Part shown: positions 6,041 through 12,227 of the stretch, in pieces
How positions within the stretch are numbered: position 1 is the stretch's first letter
How the letters are laid out: each line of letters opens with the position of its first letter
DNA from: Selenomonas sp.
Lineage (GTDB): Bacteria; Bacillota; Negativicutes; Selenomonadales; Selenomonadaceae
Assembly: GCF_022771645.1 (NCBI RefSeq)
Contig: NZ_JALFCU010000063.1
Span: 1-25,211, forward strand
DNA length: 25,211 bases
Direction: 5' to 3'
Notes under the pieces: generated by a model
Database searches by the model: none
The model's input: only the letters and a program-made list of their open reading frames with translations
What the model was told of the DNA's origin: nothing
Translations under genes and position numbers: made by a program

Positions 6041-7390
6041 CTATTCGTTTTCAACCGTCGTTTCAAACGGGTTGCCCGGCAGCGAGATGTCATCGAGAAT
6101 CCCGAGCATGGCGGCGATGGCGAGGCCGTAGTTCGTCATGGGGACGCCGGCCGCTTTCGCTTCGCTGGCGCGGTAGAGGACGTAGCTGCGGTTGAACATG
6201 CAGCTGCCGCAATGGATGATGAAATCGTACGGCGCGAGGTTGTCGGGGAAATCCTTGCCGCTGACCGTGCGTGTCGTGACGCCGTCCTCGCCGAACGCCT
6301 TCCGCAGCATGCGCGGGATCTTGATACGACCGATGTCGCCGTCAAGCGGCTTGTGCGTGCAGGCCTCGGCGATGAGGATGTTGAGGGGCTTCGTCTTGCT
6401 TGCGCCTGCATCCTCTCCGAACGCGGACGCGACGCTCGGCGCGTCATCGTCGGCCTGGCGGCTGGCGCGCGCGGCCTCGGCGAGGTCCGCGAGCTCATGC
6501 GCGCCCGCGAGGAAGTAATCGATGTCGCCCTTGAGCGCGGCGAAGAGCGCGGAGAACGACGTGAGCTTCGAAGCGGCCGGTTTTTTCGCGGCGACGATGC
6601 GGAACGCCTGCGAGTCCGTGATGATGAGGGACGGCGGCTGCGTCATCGCCGCGAGTGCCGCGTCGATGCAGTCCGTCGTGCAGCTCATGACGAGCGCGTG
6701 CTTGTCGAGAAGTTCGCGGAGCGTCTGCACCTGCGGCAGGATGAGGCGGCCTTTCGGCGCCTGGATGTCCTGCGGCATGACGAACAGCACGACGGCGTTC
6801 GTGTCGGGCGCGACGAGGTCGCCCGTGATGGAGCGCAGCTGGTAGTCGGCCGGCAAGAGCCGCGCGATCTCGCGGCGCACGGCCTCAAGGCCGCTCTTCG
6901 CCTTCGCGCTGACGGCGAGCGTCATGCACCCCGTCTCCTGGAGGATGGCCTCTTTTCGTGCGTGGCCCTCGTCCGCGAGCGTGTCGGCCTGCGAGACGAC
7001 GGCGAGCACGGGCTTGCCCTCTTTTTGGAAACGGCGCACCCACGCGAGTTCCTCGTCGTCGCCGCCCGCGCTTTCGTCCGCCGTCGGCTGGAACAAAACG
7101 AGCGCGATGTCCGTCTCGGCCGCCGCGCGCTCCGTCTGCTGCACGCGCGCCGCGCCGAGCTCCGCCTCGTCATCGTCGAAGCCCGCCGTATCGATGAAAA
7201 CGACGGGCCCGATGCCGGCGATCTCCATCGATTTGTAGACAGGATCGGTCGTCGTGCCCGGCTTTTCCGAGATGACGGCGAGACTCTGCCCGATGAGCGC
7301 ATTGAGCAGGCTCGACTTGCCGCTGTTGCGCCGTCCGAACAAGCCGATGTGCAGACGCGACGCGCGCGGCGTATCTTGAAGTGTCGTCAT
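6041..7390 (-). CDS. hydF: [FeFe]-hydrogenase H-cluster maturation GTPase HydF
   Basis: A 449-residue scaffold protein that, with the radical-SAM enzymes HydE and HydG, assembles the 2Fe subcluster and delivers it to apo-hydrogenase. The N-terminal Ras-like GTPase has Walker A GRRNSGKSS (19-27), switch PGTTTDP and G3 DTAG (67-70). The C-terminal cluster-binding domain has the diagnostic CxH (346-348) and HCxxC (395-399) with 46 residues between the two His, within the HydF pattern. Odd points: the G4 position reads SQAD (135-138) rather than NKxD, and residues about 311-335 look like a low-complexity insertion. The start at 7390 has AGGAG about 8 nt upstream. HydE, HydG and hydrogenase genes are not in the window. 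Confidence 0.96.
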   Translation of the reverse strand: MTTLQDTPRASRLHIGLFGRRNSGKSSLLNALIGQSLAVISEKPGTTTDPVYKSMEIAGIGPVVFIDTAGFDDDEAELGAARVQQTERAAAETDIALVLFQPTADESAGGDDEELAWVRRFQKEGKPVLAVVSQADTLADEGHARKEAILQETGCMTLAVSAKAKSGLEAVRREIARLLPADYQLRSITGDLVAPDTNAVVLFVMPQDIQAPKGRLILPQVQTLRELLDKHALVMSCTTDCIDAALAAMTQPPSLIITDSQAFRIVAAKKPAASKLTSFSALFAALKGDIDYFLAGAHELADLAEAARASRQADDDAPSVASAFGEDAGASKTKPLNILIAEACTHKPLDGDIGRIKIPRMLRKAFGEDGVTTRTVSGKDFPDNLAPYDFIIHCGSCMFNRSYVLYRASEAKAAGVPMTNYGLAIAAMLGILDDISLPGNPFETTVENE

Positions 7391-7456
7391 AAGCTTTCAC
7401 TCCTACTGGAAAAGGATCGTCGGCTGCCGCCGACGTAAGCGCCAACTGTCTGTTTC

Positions 7457-7465
7457 AGTATATCA
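7457..7465 (-). promoter_or_regulatory. Extended -10 promoter candidate for hydF
   Basis: On the minus strand TGATATACT gives an extended -10 (TGn before TATACT, 7457-7462). No good -35 is seen at the usual spacing. The leader of about 60 nt includes a GTCGGC/GCCGAC hairpin near 7420-7435. Confidence 0.4.
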
Positions 7466-7514
7466 CGAAGTCGCAATTGCGTGGTAGCTTTATTTTCCCA
7501 TTTATGCTATAGTT

Positions 7515-7534
7515 AGATAATAGAACTATTATCT
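7515..7534. promoter_or_regulatory. Perfect 20-bp palindrome between hydF and the HD-GYP gene
   Basis: The 9-bp half-sites AGATAATAG and CTATTATCT flank a central AA. It lies about 40 bp upstream of the HD-GYP start codon and just after a possible -10 (TATAGT), and about 50 bp upstream of the hydF -10. Its symmetry and position in a divergent intergenic region suggest an operator. No regulator can be named. Confidence 0.5.
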
Positions 7535-7575
7535 GAAAAATCAGCATCATTCATCACGATAGAGGGACACAAATT

Positions 7576-8724
7576 ATGCTGCGCTTACCCGTCAAAAGTT
7601 TGAAAAAGGGCATGATCGTCGCCCAGAGCATCTACAACCACCACGGCGGCAGCTACCTCGTGAAGGGCAGCGCCATCACGCCGGAGTACATCCACCAGCT
7701 GAAGAAAATCGGCATCCCGACCGTCAACGTCACGAGCGCCGACCCGCGCTTCCAGCTGAAGCCGCCCGAGGACGTCGTGCAAGAGACGACGCGCATCGAT
7801 GCCATCCAGCACGTCTACCAGGCGTTCCACGACGTCGAGGAAGAAGGGCGGCTCGACGCGAAGGCGATGGAAAAAGTCTCGGACAACATCATCCTCGACA
7901 TCATCCAGCGCAAGGAAAACCTCGTGCAGCTCACAGACATCCGCCTGCACGACACGTACACGTTCGCGCACAGCGTCAACGTCGCGATCCTCTCGGCCAT
8001 GCTCGGCATGCTCTGCCGCTACACGCGCAAGGACATGGGCGTGCTGACGCTCGGCGCGCTCCTCCACGACCTCGGCAAGATCGAAGTCCCAGCGAAGATC
8101 CTCACGAAGACGACGCGCCTCAATGACGAGGAGTTCGCCATCATCAAAGGCCACCCGGAGCGCGGCGCCGCGCACATCCATGACATGGACAACGAGCTGC
8201 CGTACACGAGCCTGCTCGCGACCATCGCGCGCGAGCACCACGAGCACATCGACGGGCGCGGCTACCCCTCCGGCCTCACGGGCGAAAAGATCCACCGCTT
8301 CGCGAAAATCGTCGCCATCGCCGACGTCTACGACGCGCTGACGAGCGAGCGCCCGTACAAGAAAGCGTACACGCCGAACGTCGCGTACAACATCATGAAG
8401 AACGTCAACCGCGGCCAGTTCGACCCCGACCTTTTAGACCTCTTCTTCAACAACGTCGCCATCTACCCCGTCGGCACGATACTCAAGACTGACTACGGCT
8501 ACGCCATCGTGAAAAAATGCGAGTTCGGCAAGACGGAGGCGCCGACGATCGTCGTCTTCGCCGACCTCGAAGGCAAAATCATCAAAAACCCTGAGACCAT
8601 CGACCTCGCCGCCGACCCGAAAGGGCCGAAGCTCATCCAGATGGTCATCGCCGACAACGAGCTCCGTCACTTCGTCCACGAGCTCAGCCTCGACCCGTCG
8701 CAGTACCTGGGTGAAAACGCATAA
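7576..8724 (+). CDS. HD-GYP domain protein (probable c-di-GMP phosphodiesterase)
   Basis: A 382-residue cytoplasmic protein. The first 70 residues (LPVKSLKKGMIVAQSIYN and onward) form the small beta-rich domain often found ahead of HD-GYP in Firmicutes. The HD-GYP domain spans about 120-300 with the HD pair in LLHDLGK (162-168) and the complete HHEHIDGRGYPSGL motif (221-234), so metal binding and c-di-GMP hydrolysis are expected. A C-terminal beta region (about 300-382) is of unknown role. There is no receiver domain or membrane segment. GAGGG lies about 9 nt before the ATG. It is one of only three clear plus-strand genes and converges on the yvrJ unit through a shared terminator. Confidence 0.93.
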   Translation: MLRLPVKSLKKGMIVAQSIYNHHGGSYLVKGSAITPEYIHQLKKIGIPTVNVTSADPRFQLKPPEDVVQETTRIDAIQHVYQAFHDVEEEGRLDAKAMEKVSDNIILDIIQRKENLVQLTDIRLHDTYTFAHSVNVAILSAMLGMLCRYTRKDMGVLTLGALLHDLGKIEVPAKILTKTTRLNDEEFAIIKGHPERGAAHIHDMDNELPYTSLLATIAREHHEHIDGRGYPSGLTGEKIHRFAKIVAIADVYDALTSERPYKKAYTPNVAYNIMKNVNRGQFDPDLLDLFFNNVAIYPVGTILKTDYGYAIVKKCEFGKTEAPTIVVFADLEGKIIKNPETIDLAADPKGPKLIQMVIADNELRHFVHELSLDPSQYLGENA

Positions 8725-8740
8725 AAGACGGCACAAAAAA

Positions 8741-8782
8741 ATACGGCCGGCAAACAGGTTCTCGCCTGTCTGCCGGCCGTAT
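8741..8782. terminator. Bidirectional terminator between HD-GYP and yvrJ genes
   Basis: Arms 8741-8758 and 8765-8782 pair over 18 bp with two mismatched positions and a 6-nt loop. T residues follow on the plus strand (TATTTTCC), and a run of seven T follows on the minus strand. It can serve both convergent units. Confidence 0.88.
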
Positions 8783-8798
8783 TTTCCTATGCTTCTTT

Positions 8799-8939
8799 TC
8801 ACTTCTGTGCGATCGTACGCGTGAGCAGCTGGATGCTGTCGTTCAGCTGCCCGAGCTTCCCCTCGATGCGCACGAGCAGGAACGCCGTCACGACCATCGG
8901 GAAGCCAAAATTCCCGATCGCCACCATCATGTCTTGCAT
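8799..8939 (-). CDS. yvrJ: YvrJ family small membrane protein
   Basis: A 46-residue protein starting MQDMMVAIGNFGFPMVVTAF, with one predicted membrane helix (about 5-23) followed by the conserved LLVRIEGKLGQLNDSI amphipathic tail. This matches the YvrJ family of Firmicutes in length and pattern; its function is unknown. AAAGGAGG precedes the ATG by about 8 nt, but this ribosome site lies in the 3' arm of a perfect 15-bp hairpin (8942-8989), whose 5' arm begins in the stop codon of the zeta-like gene, so translation may depend on the upstream gene. YvrJ genes often neighbour DUF1659 and DUF2922 genes in this group; neither is present here. Confidence 0.88.
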   Translation of the reverse strand: MQDMMVAIGNFGFPMVVTAFLLVRIEGKLGQLNDSIQLLTRTIAQK

Positions 8940-8941
8940 CG

Positions 8942-8989
8942 AAATCGCCTCCTTTCTTGCTTGGATACTTGCAGGAAAGGAGGCGATTT
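8942..8989 (-). promoter_or_regulatory. Hairpin sequestering the yvrJ ribosome-binding site
   Basis: Perfect 15-bp arms (8975-8989 and 8942-8956) are separated by an 18-nt loop. In the minus-strand mRNA the 3' arm contains AAAGGAGG, the Shine-Dalgarno of yvrJ, and the 5' arm overlaps the last two bases of the zeta-like stop codon. No T-run follows, so it is not a typical terminator. A ribosome finishing the upstream gene should open it (inference). Confidence 0.8.
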
Positions 8990-9605
8990 ACGCGTTCAAA
9001 TACGGATTTGTCTCGTTCAGCGACCGTTTCGTGATGTGTTGGATTCCAGTCAGACGTTGGATGTCTTCCAACTGCCACGATTCGCAGGGCGAGTAGAAGT
9101 ATACGTCTTTGCGTTTTTTGAAGAACCGCACAGGCAAGTCCGTATTGTCATAGATGTTGCAGACATCAGAAACAGCCACCAGGTCTTTTACAAACTTGGC
9201 AGAACGGTAGTACCTGCTGATGATTTTCTCTTTTGGCACATCATGCCCGCCATTGGCGACTCGTTGAAGGACGCGGCCGACGTTGATTTCGGGATCGGCA
9301 GTAATGACATAATGGGAACGGATGAAATAGCCATTCTCTTTTGCACGTTGCAGCAACAGAAGATTCCGCTCGGTCGAAAGGACAGTTTCAAAGCAAAAGT
9401 CCCGTCCATGCGCTAAATGTTCCTCACGTTCTCTTTCCGCCCGCTGAGCCGCTTCAAGATCGGAACAATGAAGGACGCGTTTGATATCATCCGCATTGAT
9501 ATAATCCATGCCGACGGGGCGTAAGAGCTCGGTCATCGTGCTCTTCCCCGAACCGTTCGGGCCAGCGAACACGATGACTTCCGCCAAACGCGGCTTACTG
9601 TTCAT
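8988..9605 (-). CDS. Zeta-toxin-like P-loop protein (COG4185-type)
   Basis: A 205-residue P-loop protein of the zeta-toxin-like kinase group. Walker A GPNGSGKST is at 15-23, an acidic block INADDIK at 36-42, FETVLS at 72-77, and the family block DPEINVGRVLQRVANGGHDVP at 104-124 with arginines 111 and 115. Classical zeta toxins phosphorylate UDP-sugars of cell-wall synthesis; whether this branch does so is not established. It overlaps the end of the upstream small gene by 11 bp, as toxin-antitoxin pairs often do. The ATG at 9605 has AGAGG about 10 nt upstream; an ATG at 9614 is too close to that site. Base composition is visibly AT-richer than the neighbours, suggesting acquisition. Confidence 0.85.
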   Translation of the reverse strand: MNSKPRLAEVIVFAGPNGSGKSTMTELLRPVGMDYINADDIKRVLHCSDLEAAQRAEREREEHLAHGRDFCFETVLSTERNLLLLQRAKENGYFIRSHYVITADPEINVGRVLQRVANGGHDVPKEKIISRYYRSAKFVKDLVAVSDVCNIYDNTDLPVRFFKKRKDVYFYSPCESWQLEDIQRLTGIQHITKRSLNETNPYLNA

Positions 9606-9783
9606 AGAGCGCATTCCTCTTGATTTTTTTGATCTTCGTCTTTGTTCCGTCCGGTGCTTCTTGGATCAGCCACCCGTCTTTCCCGTAGACGACAGGAATT
9701 CCGCGGGCTTTTGATTTCAAGATTTCAATGGCCGCCGCCTTTCGCGCAAGCGCCGATTCGAGTGTGAACGATGAAGCGCCCAT
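9595..9783 (-). CDS. Small protein, candidate antitoxin of the zeta-like protein
   Basis: A 62-residue protein, helical in its first half (LESALARKAAAIEILKSKA) and then a short beta region (GIPVVYGKDGWLIQEAPDGTK) ending in a lysine-rich tail. I do not recognise a named family, and it does not resemble the classical epsilon antitoxin. The antitoxin role is inferred from size, from lying directly upstream of the zeta-like gene, and from an 11-bp overlap with it. The ATG at 9783 has AAGGTGG upstream; GTG codons at 9795 and 9792 are part of that site. A promoter lies at 9817-9845. Confidence 0.75.
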   Translation of the reverse strand: MGASSFTLESALARKAAAIEILKSKARGIPVVYGKDGWLIQEAPDGTKTKIKKIKRNALYEQ

Positions 9784-9816
9784 ACTGCCCACCACCTTTT
9801 GAAATTTCTTTCTTCG

Positions 9817-9845
9817 ATTATACCATTTTCAACGAAATGACACAA
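9817..9845 (-). promoter_or_regulatory. Promoter of the antitoxin/zeta-like/yvrJ unit
   Basis: On the minus strand there is a perfect -10 TATAAT (9817-9822) with a 17-bp spacer and a poor -35 TTGTGT (9840-9845). The weak -35 leaves room for control. Confidence 0.55.
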
Positions 9846-9861
9846 CGTGACGCAAGCGTCT

Positions 9862-12072
9862 TCACAGGCTGTGCGTCAGCCGTTCGGCGAGGAGCGTGTA
9901 GCGTTTTTTCGTGCGGTCGTTCGTGACGGCGGTCGTGAGGGCGGCTTTGCTGCCGAGGAGGAGCACGAGGCTCTTCGCGCGCGTGACGGCGGTGTAGAGG
10001 AGGTTGCGCTGGAGCATGATGTGGTGGCCGGGGACGAGCGGCAGGAGGATGACTGGGTACTCGCTGCCCTGGCTCTTGTGGACGCTCATGGCGTAGGCGA
10101 GCGTGAGCTCGATGAGCTCGGCGCGCTCGTAGTCGACCTTTTGCTCGGCGAACTGGACGGTGACGTGGTCCTGCTCGAGCTCGCGGATGTAGCCGATGTC
10201 GCCGTTGAAGACGTGCTTCTGGTAGTTGTTCTTCGTCTGCATGACCTTGTCGCCGAGGCGGAACGTGTTCACGCTGCCGCGGTATTCGCTCTTCGCGGGC
10301 GACGGCGGGTTCAGCGCGGCCTGCAGGCGCTTATTCAGGTTGTCGACGCCGCATTCCTGGCGGTGCATCGGCGAGAGCACCTGCACGTCGCCGAGCGGCG
10401 AATAGCCCGCGTCCGGCAGGACGCGCGCGCAGAGGTCGACGATGGTGTCGGCAACGTCGGCCGCATCAGGGATTTCAAAAAAGTGGAAGTCACTCGCATC
10501 GAGCGGCACACGCTCGCCTGTTTCCTCCGGATAGCGCGGCAGCTGGCCGCGGTTGATGGCGTGGGCATTCAGCACGATGCGGCTCGCCTCGTCCTGGCGG
10601 AAGACGTCCGTGAGGCGGACGCTCGGGATGACGTGCGAACGCAGGATGTCTTTGAGCACCGAGCCGGGGCCGACGGCCGGCAGCTGGTCAACGTCGCCGA
10701 CGAGGATGATATGGCTGCCCTCGGGGACGGCGGCGAGGAAATGGCTCATGAGCACGATGTCCATCATGGAGCATTCGTCGAGGATGATGACGTCGGCCTC
10801 CAAGGGGTCGTCCGCGTCCTTCGCGAACATCGCGCCCTCGCCACCCTGCGCCTCGAGCATGCGGTGGACGGTGACGGCCTTGCGCCCCGTCGCCTCGCTG
10901 AGGCGCTTCGCCGCGCGTCCCGTCGGCGCGCCGAGGAGGATGGAGAGGCCGAGCTTTTCGAGGAGGTCGATCATGCCGCGCACGACGGTCGTCTTGCCCG
11001 TGCCGGGGCCGCCCGTCAGGACGAAGATGCCCGACGTGATCGCGCCCTCGATAGCTTTGCGCTGCGCAGGCGCGAGCGTGAGGCCGGCGCCGGCTTCCCA
11101 TTTCCGCACGAGCGCGGCGGGATCTTTGACGCGGACGAGCTCGGCATGGTCGCGGAGATACAGCAGCTTCTCCGCCGTCTCCGTTTCCGCGCGATAGAGG
11201 AGCGGCGGGTAGACGAGCAGGTCGCCACCGACGGTCTCTGCCGCGAAATAGCTGTCCTCGAGCGCTTTCTTCAGCACGTCGCGCACCGCAGGCTCGGGGA
11301 CGCCGAGCGTCTGCGCGGCGCGCGGCGCGAGGTACGACTCCGGCACGCAGCAATGACCGTTCGTCGCAATCTGGCCGAGCGTGTAGTCGAGGCCTGCGAC
11401 GATGCGCGCAGGGTCATCCCGCTCGATGCCGACGCTGTGCGCGATGGCGTCGGCTGTCTGGAAGCCGATGCCCGGCACCTCGGCGGCGAGGCGGTACGGC
11501 TGGTGCTCGAGCACGTCGACGGCGAACGAGCTGTACTGCTTGAAGATGCGCGCGGCGAACGTGCCGGAGAGGCCGTGATCCTCGAGCCAGAGCATGAGGT
11601 CACGGAGCTCGGCATTCGCTTGGTACGACGTCACAATCTTCTCGATGGTCTTCGCGCCAATGCCCGAGACTTCCTTCAGGCGGTGCGGCGCGTTCTCGAT
11701 GATGTCGAGCGTCTCGTCGCCAAACGTGCGCACGATGCGCCGTGCGAGCTCCGGCCCGAGGCCGTCGATGACGCCCGAGCCGAGGAAGCGCTCGATGCCC
11801 TCGGCGCTCGAAGGCGCACTGACTTTCATGTGCGTCGCCTGGAACTGCTGGCCGAAGCGCGGATGCGTGACCCAGCGCCCGCCGAGCTCGACCTGCTGCC
11901 CGACAAGCGGCGGCGCGCTCGGCAGTGTCACGTTCACGCGCCCGCCCTGCTGAAGTGGCTTCAGCCGCAGCACGGAAAACTGCCCGTTCGGCGCGGCGAA
12001 GATGATGCTGTCGACGACGCCGGTGAGCTGCTCGGGGACGTCGGCAAACCCTGTAAGGGTGGTCTGTTGCAA
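9862..12072 (-). CDS. recD2: ATP-dependent RecD-like DNA helicase RecD2
   Basis: A 736-residue superfamily 1B 5'-3' DNA helicase found in bacteria without RecBCD, linked to replication-fork and repair functions. The N-terminal OB-like and helix-hairpin-helix region (about 1-215) contains LGSGVIDGLGPELARRIV and the HhH-type EVSGIGAKTIEKI. Walker A GGPGTGKTT is at 354-362, Walker B IILDECSMMD near 430, and the C-terminal 2B region ends with SVHKSQGSEYP, the SF1 motif VI area. Length is typical. The start is TTG at 12072, supported by AAAGGAGG 10 nt upstream; no ATG is suitably placed. It is probably transcribed alone or from the ABC-F direction, since no clear promoter was found. Confidence 0.96.
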   Translation of the reverse strand: MQQTTLTGFADVPEQLTGVVDSIIFAAPNGQFSVLRLKPLQQGGRVNVTLPSAPPLVGQQVELGGRWVTHPRFGQQFQATHMKVSAPSSAEGIERFLGSGVIDGLGPELARRIVRTFGDETLDIIENAPHRLKEVSGIGAKTIEKIVTSYQANAELRDLMLWLEDHGLSGTFAARIFKQYSSFAVDVLEHQPYRLAAEVPGIGFQTADAIAHSVGIERDDPARIVAGLDYTLGQIATNGHCCVPESYLAPRAAQTLGVPEPAVRDVLKKALEDSYFAAETVGGDLLVYPPLLYRAETETAEKLLYLRDHAELVRVKDPAALVRKWEAGAGLTLAPAQRKAIEGAITSGIFVLTGGPGTGKTTVVRGMIDLLEKLGLSILLGAPTGRAAKRLSEATGRKAVTVHRMLEAQGGEGAMFAKDADDPLEADVIILDECSMMDIVLMSHFLAAVPEGSHIILVGDVDQLPAVGPGSVLKDILRSHVIPSVRLTDVFRQDEASRIVLNAHAINRGQLPRYPEETGERVPLDASDFHFFEIPDAADVADTIVDLCARVLPDAGYSPLGDVQVLSPMHRQECGVDNLNKRLQAALNPPSPAKSEYRGSVNTFRLGDKVMQTKNNYQKHVFNGDIGYIRELEQDHVTVQFAEQKVDYERAELIELTLAYAMSVHKSQGSEYPVILLPLVPGHHIMLQRNLLYTAVTRAKSLVLLLGSKAALTTAVTNDRTKKRYTLLAERLTHSL

Positions 12073-12119
12073 AAGAGGGGTACCTCCTTTCTTGTTCGCG
12101 AAGATACAACGTGCTCGCT

Positions 12120-12202
12120 GGCAGAATGGGTATTCCGAACGAAAACCGGAACGTTCGCTGCGCTCACTAAAACGGTTTTCTTATCGGAACACCCATCCTG
12201 CC
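12120..12202. repeat. Imperfect 83-bp inverted repeat upstream of recD2
   Basis: Arms 12120-12148 and 12173-12202 match at most positions (GGCAG-ATGGGT-TTCCG and GAAAACCG against their complements), around a 24-nt centre that includes GAACGTTC. There is no T-run on either side. It is unrelated to the five-copy repeat. It could be a structured leader of recD2, the 3' end structure of the ABC-F transcript, or a miniature mobile element; nothing decides between these. Confidence 0.65.
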
Positions 12203-12227
12203 CGAACTTACAATGATGTCGCGAAAG

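Noticed and set aside
8942..8989. Intrinsic terminator after the zeta-like gene
   Set aside because: The stem is perfect, but no T-run follows and the 3' arm is the yvrJ ribosome site, so a translational role is more likely.
9847..12216. Plus-strand open frame of 789 codons opposite recD2
   Set aside because: The composition is dominated by Arg, Ala, Val, Asp and Glu as expected from the complement of a GC-rich gene; there are no domains, and the minus strand encodes a complete RecD2 with all helicase motifs.
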